64,000 nucleotides of DNA from Neoceratodus forsteri. Lineage: Eukaryota; Chordata; Ceratodontiformes; Ceratodontidae. Numbering within the stretch: position 1 is the first letter of the stretch; each line of letters starts with the position of its first letter. The notes beneath the pieces are model-generated. The model did not search any database, was not told the DNA's origin, and saw nothing but the letters and a program-made list of their open reading frames with translations. The stretch spans positions 823,204,001 through 823,268,000 of the forward strand of contig CM057452.1 in NCBI GenBank assembly GCA_016271365.2, given 5' to 3'. The translations under genes were made by a program, and so were the position numbers. Positions 33,950 through 44,659 of this stretch are shown piece by piece.

Positions 33950-34510
33950 TCCCCATTTGAGAGTACCAGGTCTAAGATTGCTCCCTCCTGAGTGGGTTAC
34001 AACACTAACTGTCTGGGGCATGCCCCCTATAGGGCATCAAGAATGACCCTGCTCTTGGATGTGCCTACAGCAAAGGTACTCCAGTTAACATCTGGCATAT
34101 TCAGGTCCCCCATCAACAATATCTCCCCTTTTTCTGCCATTTTAAGGATGCCTTCTATCATTTCCTTGTCCATTTCTGCCCCCTGACATGGGGATCTGTA
34201 CACAACCCCCATGCGGACTGTGGTGCCATTTCCTGTCTCCAGGGTGACCCACAGTGACTCATCAACTTCATGTTTATTCTTTAGTTCTGTTGCTTTAATC
34301 CCTTTCGTTATATAGAGAGCGCCTCCTCCTCTTTTACCCACTTTGTTCCTCCTGTAGATTGTGTATCCTGGTATATTGACATCCCAGTCATGGTTCTCTG
34401 TGTACCATGTTTCAGTGACTTCCTCAATATCCAGGCATCTCTCTTCCATCAAGGCCACTAGTTCAGGAAGCTTGTTACACAGACTGCAGGCATTGGTACT
34501 CATCACCTTT
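33950..34510 (-). pseudogene. CR1 ORF2 APE-type endonuclease domain
   Basis: A 159-codon open piece (34,506-34,027) matches the start of ORF2. It contains STNACSLCNKLPELVALM (metal-site Asn), VTETWYTE (active-site Glu, TE-W), GYTIYRRNK...GGGALYI, VTLETGNGTTVRMGVVYRSP and LLMGDLNMPDVNW (catalytic D-x-N). This is the apurinic-like endonuclease that nicks the target to prime reverse transcription. The SDH box is not clearly readable beyond 34,027. Confidence 0.85.
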
Positions 34511-34726
34511 CATTTTTTGATGGTCTTACCCCTTTTAGCCCCATCCCTGTCCTTACTACCTTTTTCTGCATTTACCCCTGTCCTGCTCCCTACTGACTTC
34601 TGTACCTTGGTGTTTACCTCTCTAACTATTGTGTTTTGTTGGGGGGAGGCTGGTATTTCCCTGCTCCTTTTCAGTTCCTCCCCCCTTGGCTAGTTTAAAT
34701 GCTTGCCAATGAAGCATTTAAACCTA

Positions 34727-35620
34727 TCACCTAGGATCCTGGTTTCCCCAGGACAGATGCAGACCATCACACCAATATAGGCCTGCATCCCTCCAGGTGG
34801 CTCCCCAGTCCCCAGTGAAGCCAAAACCCTGAGCTCCACACCAGTTTTTCAACCATTCATTGAATCCCATGATGCAGAATACCCTAGCATCATCCTTGCC
34901 GTAGACAGGCAGCACCTCCGAGAAGGTTACCGTACATGCTACTTGTCTAATGCCCCTCCCCAACTCTACAAACTCCTGTTGCACTGCTCTGATCCCATTC
35001 ACAGTCAGGTCATTTGTTCCTAGGTGGACAATGACATCCAGCTCCCTCCCTCATGCAGCTGCTCCTGCAATCCTGAGAATTCACTTCCTGTCCCTCCAAG
35101 CTGTGGCACCAGGCAGGCACCTTACCTCCCTCTCCCCTTCCTTCCCCACTTCTACCCCCTAATGATTGAATCCCCCACCGGGAGTTGTATCCTTCCCCTG
35201 TGGGTTCTCATGCCACCCTCCTATGGGTCTCCTTTGTGGAGGTTCCCAGCATCATCCTTGGTCTCCTCTGCAGGTGCCTCCATAGAGGAACTATGCTTCA
35301 CCAGAACAGTATATGAATTGTGGAAAAGTAGAACTGGAGGGATGCACCTCTGTTCCACCACCTTCTCCCTCCCTCCCTCCCTGAGCCCACCTTGGTCCAA
35401 CTGCTCCTCTTTCTTGGCAACCTCTGAGGTAGCAGTGCTAGCCCTGGTGGTCCCTGGGTGGGGGAAGAGGTTTCACAATTCCTAGCCAGGTCAGCCTGGA
35501 GTCGGGCAACCTCCTCCCTCAGAACAGAGAGGTGCCTGCAAACAGAGCAGCATCGCAGCCTCCAGAATGTCTCCCGGAACACTGCTGCCCCACAGCCATT
35601 GCTGTGCACCACTCCCATTT
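34727..35620 (-). pseudogene. CR1 ORF1 with SGNH esterase-like domain
   Basis: The minus strand near 35,570-35,500 has CCSVCRHLSVLREEVARLQ, a cysteine pair and short coiled coil typical of ORF1 N-termini. Near 35,180 is LPVGDSIIRG, the GDS nucleophile motif. Near 35,030 is ELDVIVHLGTNDLTVNG, with the block III GTND. Near 34,775 is WCDGLHLSWGN, the D-x-x-H box. Together these are the catalytic blocks of the SGNH esterase domain known in CR1-type ORF1 proteins. A stop follows GDSIIRG and frames change between blocks. Membrane or lipid interaction has been suggested for such domains; the role is unsettled. Confidence 0.8.
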
Positions 35621-35949
35621 TGACTTATTTTGTGTCCCCTCTCCTGTTGCTTTGTATGCATACTGTCTCCTCCCTCTATGTATTTTTACACCTACTTTCC
35701 TACTGCCTATGGCAATGATTGCTCTTACCCCTTCACCACCTTGTGGATGAAGCCTACATTAGGCTGTCACCTTTCCAACAATGTCTACTACTGCTGGCAC
35801 TACTGCTGACACTGGACTGCACACTTGCTGACAGGAGGTTTTGCTAATCACCCTATGCCTTGTGGAGGAAGGCTGAAGAAGCAGGGAGTTATCGCTAACT
35901 ATTTTTTTATTACAGGTATGCCATCACTGCCTCAGAGTTTAACGTCTTT

Positions 35950-37433
35950 TCAGTTAATCTTACTGCATACCTCTGGTGTATAGAGTCTCTTGGCATGTCT
36001 GTTCATCTCATTGCAGATGGAGGAAAATCAGTCTTGTGGCGTTGGACTGGATTGAGACCCTGTGGCAGACAGAGGCCCTTCGGAAAGGCAGAAGTCGCAC
36101 TTTGAGAGGATCTACTTGCAGATTTAAGTGGATACATAATACATTTATTGCAGAATTGAGTATTCTTTGCATTTTTGCGCTCCTATGAAGTGAAGCGAGA
36201 GAAATCTGTGTCATTCTATCTCGCTTCTCCTGCACTTTGCACCAATGTGCTAATGTTTTGTAGTGATTTTTTAGTAATTTACAAGTGTGTTTTTTTTACA
36301 GAGTCTTATTGAGCTCTATTACTTTTATGTTTTATCTGGTTTTTATGATATTATATCACACTATATTTAAAAATTTGAATTTAGAGTTTTCACGCCATAT
36401 GCAGATTTGGGTCATATGACCAAGCAGTATTTATACGTCATACACCACAGCTCCACATTGAACAGACTTTTCTGGTAGTTCTTGCAGCTGCTATGTGCTA
36501 CTTGCAACTCGTTCTTATTTTGCCGTTATTTGATGTTGTTCATCTGAGTTAGCATTTCTTTTTGGAAAAACGACACTGCTTTGCTCTTATTTTTTACTGC
36601 TGTGAGAGAATCGGCTTTTGAATAAAGCATTCTTTATGCTCGTCTGAGCTGATTTGTGAGCGCATGAAATTCAACAAATGCTGCAAAAAAGCAACTATGT
36701 GTGTCTTTCTCTGAAGTGCTGTGGCATTCCCTCTGCACATACATAGCTACTCGAGTAGCAAGAAACAAAGAAAAGTAAGTTTTTAGTTTTTTTATAGTTC
36801 AATAGAACAGAACTAAACAGAAATTACTTATTTATTAATAATAGCTGTGAGGGTGTTTTATTTGGTGCTATTGTATATTTCTTTTTTTTTTTGATTTAGT
36901 GAGATTATTGAGACCATTGAGACCACTAAAACCATTGATTGTATCATGGATAATTGCCTCTGGTAGCCTAACTTGTTTTGGATGGGCCCGTGATCATGAC
37001 CGAAGGCATTGCCCAACTAGAAAATTCCATGAAAATTCTTCAGTGAGAGATTGGGAGATTGGGAGACTAAGGCTGAAAAGATTTAGAAACTGAAACCTGT
37101 ATTTTCCATCGAAAGGAACAAGTAACAACTGTAACGCATATTTGCACATTTAAGAAAAAGGATACTTGGTGTATATGGACATTAACAACTGAACTTGTTG
37201 TTTGCTGGTTTCAATTAATGAAGCTTGTTGAACATCATTAACTGAATTTATTTGTTGGTTTGTTGGTTGTAATTGTGATTATTTAGCATTTTATTTTTTT
37301 TCTTTATTTTTTTTGTTCTGAAATATCTTGGTATTTGAGGAGGGTTAACTATCTTTAATTAACCCTATTGTTTAGGAGAAAGTTTGCTTAGAAATTAGTT
37401 AAATTAACTGATTTACTACTTAATTCATTTACT
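35950..37433 (+). other. LTR-like, possibly retroelement leader
   Basis: This AT-rich stretch has a TATTTATA box near 36,427 and an AATAAA signal near 36,619, a spacing usual for U3-R of an LTR. A good donor (AAAAGTAAGTT near 36,773) and a good acceptor (T-run then GATTTAG, ending at 36,899) suggest a small intron. A gag-like ORF start follows at 37,443. I found no matching second LTR and no pol. The identity is therefore open: the leader of an unidentified LTR or DIRS-like element is one reading. Confidence 0.3.
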
Positions 37434-38094
37434 GTTAAGTGGATGAATATGGTTTTCACTAGGAACCAATGCACCATAATTAATGACAATGTTGCCCCTG
37501 ACACTATGGACAATATAGACCAACCTGAATCAAATTATGGCCCCAATTCTGATTCTGTATCAGCTGTATCAGTTGTGGGTGTTATAGATGATAATGGTGC
37601 CACTCACTCTACTTACGGTATCTTAATTGGGGCCAATCATGGTGCTAAACCACAGGATATGAGGGGAAAGGCCAAATATTCTGCTAATTAATCCGTTAAG
37701 AAATCTGATAGGAGATCTGTTCCTGCAGTTCTAGCTCTAAAAGTTAAATTAAAGAATGTTCCACCAAAGCCAAAACTTAAGCAACAGACCCTTTATGAAG
37801 TGAAAGAACAGATCTCCTATCAGATTTCTTAGCAGATTGATTAGCAGAATATTTGGCCTTTCCCCTCATATCCTTTGGTTTAGCACCAGGATTGGCCCCA
37901 ATTAAGGCACTGTAAGTAGAGTGAGTGGCACCATTATCATCTTTAACACCCACAACTGATACAGCAGACACAGAATCAGAATTGGAGCCATAATTTGATT
38001 CAGGTTGGTCTATATTATCCATAGTGTCAGGGGCAACATTGCCATTAATTATGGTGCATTGGTTCCTAGTGAAAACCATATTCATCCACTTAAC
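37434..38094. repeat. Near-perfect inverted duplication, 288-bp arms
   Basis: The left arm 37,434-37,721 and the right arm 37,807-38,094 are inverted copies with only a handful of differences. The spacer is 85 bp. Each arm, read inward, encodes the same ORF start: MNMVFTRNQCTIIN, then PDTMDNIDQPESNYG, SDSVSAVSVVGV and DMRGKAKYSAN. The left copy is cut by a TAA after SAN, while the right copy stays open there. The peptide is not recognised; a gag-like N-terminus is a guess. The high identity means a recent duplication or ongoing arm homogenisation. Confidence 0.85.
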
Positions 38095-39217
38095 ACAAAA
38101 GACAGAAAGACAGTGTCACACTTACAAAACTCATGCACTCTTTCTTGGCTGGAGCTCACTCACATCACATGTGATTGTGCTGCTGCTAATAGGTGGAGAG
38201 AATGGACAACACAGTACAGACACAGTCGAGCACACACAGGTCAGGTGGGCACTTATTATGCAAAAGATTAAATCCAAATTTAAAGCCATTATTGCCTCAC
38301 CATAAGAACAACCTAGGCAGAAATTCTGGGAGGGAGGGGCAACTGCCCCCCTCTGCCCTACCTAAATGGCACCCCTGCTTCATGGTAGAAATTCATTCTC
38401 AGGTGCTAATGCAATGGTTTCCACTGTGTTCTAAGGTGATATCTCCACGTTTTATGATGTGTCTTGATCATCATGTGGGTTAGTGTCCCTCATTGTCCCT
38501 CATTTTGAGTGTCCATGTCCCTCATTTCAGTGACAAAATGTGAGGTATGGTGCATGCTTCCAAGACCCTACTCAGCACAAAGAGTGCTGAGCATGGCCGT
38601 AGTGTATATGCTCAATAGAGAATGACAAAGGGAAAGTAAGTGAGATAAAACAGTTATGAAGAAACATATTTGTAGCACAAAATATGCATAAGGGATTTGC
38701 ATGGTCCAAAATAAAAAGGATTTATTTAAGAGGTTTACCAAGAAGGCATACTGAGCGGTGACCCACTCAATTCCAGATGCATCCTGGGGAAGAGGGAAGG
38801 GGAGCACATGACTTACAGATAGACATAGATCAAGTAAAACAGATTACAATGCACCCCTGCTGAGGGCAAAATAGATGATAAAGGTGCGCTAGACAAGAGC
38901 ACCTCCAGGAAGACAATTTACATAACAAGCATGTAAGGTTATCATGGTATGTTTATAGCAAGCTAAATACGTGTTAAGCATCATTATACAATGGCAAGAA
39001 AGAATCTTGGACTGCGATTGGTCAGTTTGGGGCTGGACCCATGGCGTTATCTCAGCATAATGCCACAGGTCTAGTCTCAGCACTGTGAACCAATATGGAT
39101 GATATGGATATGGATCACCTTTTTTTTTTTCATCTCCTCTTAAGAAACAAAAATATTTTTCCACACTAATAAAAACAATCTTTAAAATTATTTTTTTATT
39201 TTAAATATAACAATGAG
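38095..39217. other. No recognisable gene
   Basis: Over 1 kb of non-coding sequence. It holds a short direct repeat of GTCCCTCAT near 38,487, 38,497 and 38,518. Nothing else could be assigned. Confidence 0.4.
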
Positions 39218-39386
39218 CCATTGTATAATAGGAATAATGCATTTCAGGGTGTGTGTCGTTTGGGATAATGCCACACCTTGGGCACTGGATGCACTCGGCC
39301 TGTGGCCTCATGCCCAACCCCCCCAGGCGTGGTGTTATCCCAGCACGACACACACCCTGTCATGCATTATTCCTTTATTAGATTAC
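39218..39386. repeat. Foldback element with GC-rich arms
   Basis: The arms share AATAATGCAT, CAGGGTGTGTGTCGT and a GGGATAAYRCCAC stretch, inverted around a GGCCTGTGGCC centre near 39,300. Arm length is about 75 bp. Non-coding. It is similar in design to the foldback at 60,030 but differs in sequence. Confidence 0.75.
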
Positions 39387-39689
39387 AAGCCATCTCAACA
39401 AATGTTACAGAATGATGTGGAGATGAGGATAGGCTTCACAACCCAGAGGCCCCTCTTCGTACATCTGGAATGGGGGATGTTGACTGGCTATATCCTAGGC
39501 ATTTAATGCAGGAAGCAAACAATACCTCACAAATTAATGTTGATTTAATGACAAAAATCAAAAGCCATTAAGCAGCTTGCAAAAGGATCAGAATTAATGA
39601 GTTTGCCTAATTTTTATGGGAATTCAAATAATAATGTATTTTAATGACTCTAATTGCTAGCAGTAGTATAAGAAATAGAAACTGATGTG

Positions 39690-39905
39690 TTTTTTAGATG
39701 AGATTTGCACCAGCTTAGCTGCTGCACACATGGCAAGCATGCATCATGTGAACCTGATGTAATTTTTAGAAGATGTTCACACCAGCTTACCTGCTGTGCA
39801 CATGTGAAGCTTGCAGCATGCAAACCTGATTTGCTTTTTAGACCTGGTTCACGTAGGTTCACTTTCTGTACATGAACCACATGCAAACATTGCACAATTA
39901 AGCAT
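39690..39905. repeat. Degenerate ~72-bp tandem repeat, three units
   Basis: A unit with TTTTTAGA, CACCAGCTTASCTGCTG and GCATGYRAACCTGAT recurs at about 39,690, 39,762 and 39,832, the last diverged. Non-coding. Confidence 0.6.
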
Positions 39906-40601
39906 GTGGCATGCATTCTGCATGTACACAGCACACCTATATTACTGTAAGGGAAGTGTAGCATAGATACACCTGTATCCCTGAAAATCCCCTGTTCTGA
40001 GTCTTTCAATTGGGGAGTTGTTTCCGTAGTAACACAGTATTTTCCATTGTTTTATAATGGACCTTAATACAGGTTGTGTTACCCTGAGTACTGGGGAAGT
40101 AGCCATGACCTGCATCATGTGTAATAACTTCAGTTTAGAATGTGATACAGGGTTTTTAGGGGCTTAAATGCAACCAGTGCAAGGAAATACAAGCACTAAG
40201 AAGCACAATTACAGAACTAGAACATATAATTAGCTCACTCACTAATAATAACAACTTGAATAAACCCAGTAATTGCATGCCAGAGCCTAACATACTATAT
40301 ATAGGAAAAATTATTAATAACCCAATTGATACTGCACATAAATGAAACAAAAAGGAGGATCACGGTGAGGAGTCAGACTGGATGCCGGTCATCTCCAGAA
40401 ATGAACAAAAAAGGTCTGTAGAGCCATGGAGTTCACAATACCATTCCAGAATAGTTTTGACCTTTTATGCTCATTGGGACAAGAAGTAGGCCCTGAGCTC
40501 AGTTCACTTCAGGTCCCCATTTGCCACTCTCAGGTTGAGAACAAAGGCAACAAAGTTATAGATGTTCCAAAGGTGGTAACAACCTAGATAATAACCTAGG
40601 A

Positions 40602-41237
40602 ATGGACAGTATGGAAATAAACACCATTGAGGCAAATATTGACACTAGTCCAGCACAGAACCATAATAAGAACAATAGAATGGAGGGTAGAAGCAAGGTC
40701 AGACAAGTGCTGGTCCTACGGGACTCCATAATCAAATATATAGATGGGCATACTATATATATAGTATACTATATGTATATGTAACAAAGATAAAGAAAAT
40801 TGTACATGCTCAAGTTTCAGAGGAGTAAGACTCAGGAACATAAAGCATATGGTCCCAGATATTCTTAAAAACACAGGAGACAAGCCATTAGTGCTGATTC
40901 ATGTGGGCACCAACAACATTAATAGGTCGACAATAGAAGCGGTACAAAAGGATTTTATTTCCCTGGTTGCAGCCCTTGAGAAAAGAAGCTGTGAAGTTTG
41001 CCTTTCAGAAATTTTACCAGTCCCCAGAGAAAGTAAGATTAAGTAGGCAAAAATCAAAAGTGTTAACAAATGGCTAAGGAAATGGTCCTTGAAGAAAAAT
41101 ATCAGTTGCTTAGCACATTGGGAAACATTTTCCAACATTTTAAGTCTGCAATGTTGGGATGGGCTCCACTTGAGCTGAAGGGGCAGTAACATCTTAGGGA
41201 AAACCATGGTCAAGCACATCAATAAGCGTTTAAACTG
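40602..41237 (+). pseudogene. CR1-clade ORF1 esterase-like remnant
   Basis: The plus strand reads VRQVLVLRDSIIKYIDG near 40,705, where the GDS nucleophile motif has become RDS. It then reads PLVLIHVGTNNINRS near 40,883 (block III), LSEILPVPRES near 41,005 and CWDGLHLS near 41,152 (the D-x-x-H box). The block order is the same as in the ORF1 of the copy at 31.6-35.9 kb. There are stops at 40,783 and 41,044. Confidence 0.7.
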
Positions 41238-41309
41238 AGAGGGGGGAACTGGAGTCTCAATACAATAAACCCATTTTCACAAATGAGGGCTATAAAGTAC
41301 TGGTTACAA

Positions 41310-42716
41310 ATGCTAGAATCCTGAATATGGTTAAAATAAGTGAGCTCACTACAATGTTAATTCATCACAATATTGACATCACTGCCATTAGTGAAACTTG
41401 GTGGGATGATGCCTCAGACTGCTACAACAGAATCCCAGGATTACCTTGTATTGGAAGAACAGAAATTACAGGTAAGGGGGAGGTGTCTGTGTCTATGTTA
41501 AATGCACAATAAAATCAACAGAATATTCTTATAACAATTCAGCATTTCCAGGGAGAAGATGTTAATGTCCAGATAACTTGTCAAAATGGCAAAAAATTAA
41601 TAGTCAGAAACATATATAGGTCACCCTCGTCAACTGTGGAACAAGACCATATCATATTTTGTAGGTGCACAGAACTTGCATAAATATCTGACATATTGTT
41701 AGTTGCTGATTTTAATATGCCAGGTATTGAGTGGGAAAATCTGACAGGAGTATCCTGGACACCACATTAATGACTCGGCATGAGCAACTAGTAACAGAGC
41801 ATACTACAGGTAGAAACATTGTTGATCTTGTCCTGACCAATCTGCCCTCAGAAGTTACTGACCTTGTAGTCACAGCCTCATTAGTTAATAATGATCTTAA
41901 TTGTGTAATTCTTTTAACATTGCTAGGTATAAGTGTAACTCCAGTTAACTTTCTGGTACAACTATACAAAGGGCAATTGTTTAGAAATTAAACAAACATT
42001 ACAGTCATATGACTGGGAGACAATAATGTCTGACTTGACAGTGAATACATGCTAGGCATTATTAAAATCAGTTATTAAGGAACTGGAAAATCTTTACATT
42101 CCCTTCAAACAAATACATATCAACACAGGTAAGACACCCCTTGGTTGACACAAAATATTAAACAACAAATACAATAGAAAAACCTTCCAGGAGATACAAA
42201 AATGCAAAGAACGAACAAAATAAAGCTATATTTAAGGTTGAACAAAACAAGTCAAAACATCTGATCAGAATGGAATGGCAAAAACTGGAATTTAAAATGT
42301 CATTATTCAAGGACAATCAAAAATTCCTCTATGCATATATCAATAATAATCAAAAAAAGGACAATAGTATAGGCCCACTTATAGATGATTGGGTTGAACT
42401 GAGGGAAACACATGAGGTAGCAGATGGATTGAACATTTTTTTGGATCAGTATTTTCCTCTACAAGTCCTATCAAAACATCAGTGGCTATCAACAGGTCCG
42501 AATTCCACAGGTTAACTCGTGATGAGGTTAATAAGGCCATTTAATCACCAAACAAAATTCATTACCAGGACAAGATAATCTAAATTCACACTTTATTAAA
42601 GAGACAGCAGACCAGTTCACACTGCCACATAGCATTTTGTTTAATAAATCTTATAGTACAGGTATGGTAAAGGGAGATTGGAAAAGAGCAACAGTAGTGC
42701 CAATATATAACAAGCA
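41310..42716 (+). pseudogene. CR1-clade ORF2 endonuclease and RT start, broken
   Basis: Endonuclease blocks on the plus strand are: LTTMLIHHNIDITAISETWW (with the E-T-W box), VRNIYRSPSS and LLVADFNMPGIEWEN (D-x-N). They are followed by GRNIVDLVLTNLPSEVTD. RT-side remnants include IEHFFGSVF-like sequence, HRLTRDEVNKAI and GDWKRATVVPIYN, ending at 42,716. More than ten stops and shifts are present. Confidence 0.75.
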
Positions 42717-42859
42717 TTTGTCAATGCCAAATGTTGTCTTGCTGCCATTGGTAGTGCAGGAGTTAGAGATATGCAGCATAGGAGTGGCAGTCAAGTATTG
42801 AACTGATGCCAACCCACCCCCACCCTGCAGAGAGTGAGAGGCATTAGGGTGTCCCTGTG

Positions 42860-43860
42860 GGTGTTTGTTAGTGCAGTGCGGGGAAAACGTGCTGGGCAGG
42901 ATGTGAAAAATGACAGCTGCACAGCTCATAAGGAGGTGTAATAAAATGCCAGTGCTGAAAATGTGGCATACAAATATATTGAATTTTCGGAGTTGCAAGA
43001 GTGCGTGGGAAATATGCAAGGCACGCTTGCGGCACTGCCAGTTTATAGGCGTTTGGCACCAAATTTTCAACATAGGCATTTTAGTACTTCTGCTCATGTA
43101 CAGTGTCACTGTCATTTCCTCAAAGTGTCCCAAAAAGTGATTTCACACAGCGACCACGCTATTCTGCGCTGGAAGTGCGGAAACACATTTTGGGCAGGAT
43201 ATGTGAAGTGACGGCTGCACTGTTCATCAAGAGGTGTGAAAAAATGGCAATGGTGAAAATCCAGAGTGAAAATATCACAAATGTACGACGGTACGAGTAT
43301 GCATGCAATCTGCCAAAGCACGCTTCATAACACAGTCATTTTATGGAGTATCAGCTCCAAATTTTCAACATAGGCATTCTAGGAGCTCTGCTCATGAACT
43401 GTGTCACTGTCATTTTCATACTCTGGCCCAAACACTGATTTCCCACAGCGACTGTGTAATTGTGCACCGGAAGTGCAGAAACACATTTCGGGCAGGATGT
43501 GGAAAATGACAGCTGTACTGTTCACAAGGAGTTGCACAAAAATGCCAATGCTGAATATCCGGTGTTAAAATATTGCGAATGTGTGAAGTTATGAGCCTGC
43601 GTAGCAACTGCACAGCGCACGCTTGTAAAACAGGCATTTATTGGATTTTTTCCACCAAATTTGGAACATAGACTTTTTGAGAGGCCACCTCATGAACATT
43701 TCGTTAATTGGTCCCAAAAGGTGACCTTTCGAGGCTGATTAACACCATGACAGTGATAGAATTCATGAGGAGGGGCCCCAAAAACTCCAGGTTGAAAATT
43801 TGGTGCCAAAATTCCAAGAAATGCCTGAGATATGCAGCAAAGTTGAAAAAACCCTATTCA
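42860..43860. repeat. Satellite-like tandem repeat, ~297-bp period
   Basis: A landmark such as GGGCAGGATGTGRAAAATGAC, with CTGTTCAYAAGGAG following, occurs at about 42,896, 43,191, 43,489 and in worn form near 43,740. Between landmarks, each unit repeats CCAAATTTTCAACATAGGCA, CTGCTCATG...GTGTCACTGTCATTT and GGAAGTGCGGAAACACATTT. There are about three and a half units. No unit has a conserved ORF. Confidence 0.8.
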
Positions 43861-44169
43861 TTGCATTATACAGCTTACTGGCATTTCCCCAGTTCGCGGT
43901 CAGCTTTGAAGAGTGCAGACATGTTCCCGGGCCACAGGAGATCATCACGCCGGAGTCCGGAGGTAAGTATGGGGTGAGGGGGTGAGGGAGGCAGGGTGCG
44001 CAGTGGGTGGGTGGGGTGGGGAGGGGCATCTAGACTATGAGGGACGGTTTTCATTTTGCGGGGAAAAAGGAAAACCGCCATGGACAGTTTTCGTCTTTCA
44101 GGGCATTTGGCATGCTGGGGTGGGCTCCCAGCATGCCACCTTAGTGGGTTTTGGGGTGGGGGTGTCAGT

Positions 44170-44400
44170 AGCCGGGGATTGGGCACCCCTATCGGCACAC
44201 ACACAGGGGTAATGCCAATGGGGATTGGGCACCCCGCTGGCAAACAAAGAAGGGGAGCGAAGCTGAGGGTGATTGGGGGCACCCCCCCGGCATTCAACAG
44301 TTAAGATGCTGACGGGAGTGGGCCCCCTGTCGGGCACACAAACATGGGGGATTGCTGACAGGGGATTGGGCACCCCGATGTCAGCAAGCGTGAGACAGCT
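44170..44400. repeat. Short GGGGATTGGGCACCCC repeats
   Basis: The 16-bp phrase GGGGATTGGGCACCCC, or a close variant, occurs near 44,174, 44,219, 44,266 and 44,362. A CGGCACACA- or GGCAAACAAA-like segment follows the copies. It is GC-rich, with irregular 45-95-bp spacing. Confidence 0.6.
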
Positions 44401-44659
44401 GCCCGGCTGGGCCACCATGTCATAATGGTGGCGAAGACGGCAAGTGCTGAGACCGCTGCATATGACGAGCTTTGCTCAGATTGCAGTGGACCTTTGCTTT
44501 GATGTGCTCACCCCATTATGAATGCATGGTGTGGCGGTAGCATTCAGGCTAATTGGGGAATGAGGGATGCACCTACTGATGCGTGCCCTGCATTCGCCCA
44601 ACAGCAGCTGTGCCCCCAAGACCTGCACTAGTGCAAAATGTTGCTTGCGCATGCGTGCA

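Larger units (their letters stand above)
31634..35900 (-). mobile_element. Near full-length CR1-like LINE with ORF1 and ORF2
   Basis: On the minus strand the tail at 31,634 is preceded, reading 5' to 3', by a leader (to about 35,620), ORF1 with an esterase-like domain (35,620-34,730), and ORF2 with endonuclease (34,506-33,950) and RT (33,800-32,100). This is the most complete CR1 in the window at about 4.2 kb. ORF1 and ORF2 are broken by stops and frameshifts, so it is inactive, but it allows the shorter copies to be placed. The 5' boundary is approximate. Confidence 0.85.
40060..42716 (+). mobile_element. CR1-clade LINE, second subfamily, 5' part
   Basis: The plus-strand element differs from the other CR1 copies in sequence. 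It has ORF1 remnants with an esterase-like domain (40,600-41,235), an endonuclease (41,310-41,990) and the beginning of RT up to about 42,716. RT resumes at 44,660 after an insertion. Heavy frame decay shows an older copy. Confidence 0.75.

Noticed and set aside
34361..35750. Plus-strand Ser/Pro-rich ORFs
   Set aside because: Antisense of the CR1 ORF1/ORF2 region on the minus strand.
42860..43860. CRISPR-like array
   Set aside because: Units are ~297 bp, diverged and lack short repeats with unique spacers. The sequence is eukaryotic.
43982..44304. Overlapping Gly/Pro-rich ORFs on both strands
   Set aside because: Low-complexity GC-rich sequence, open in several frames at once; no domain and no codon bias.
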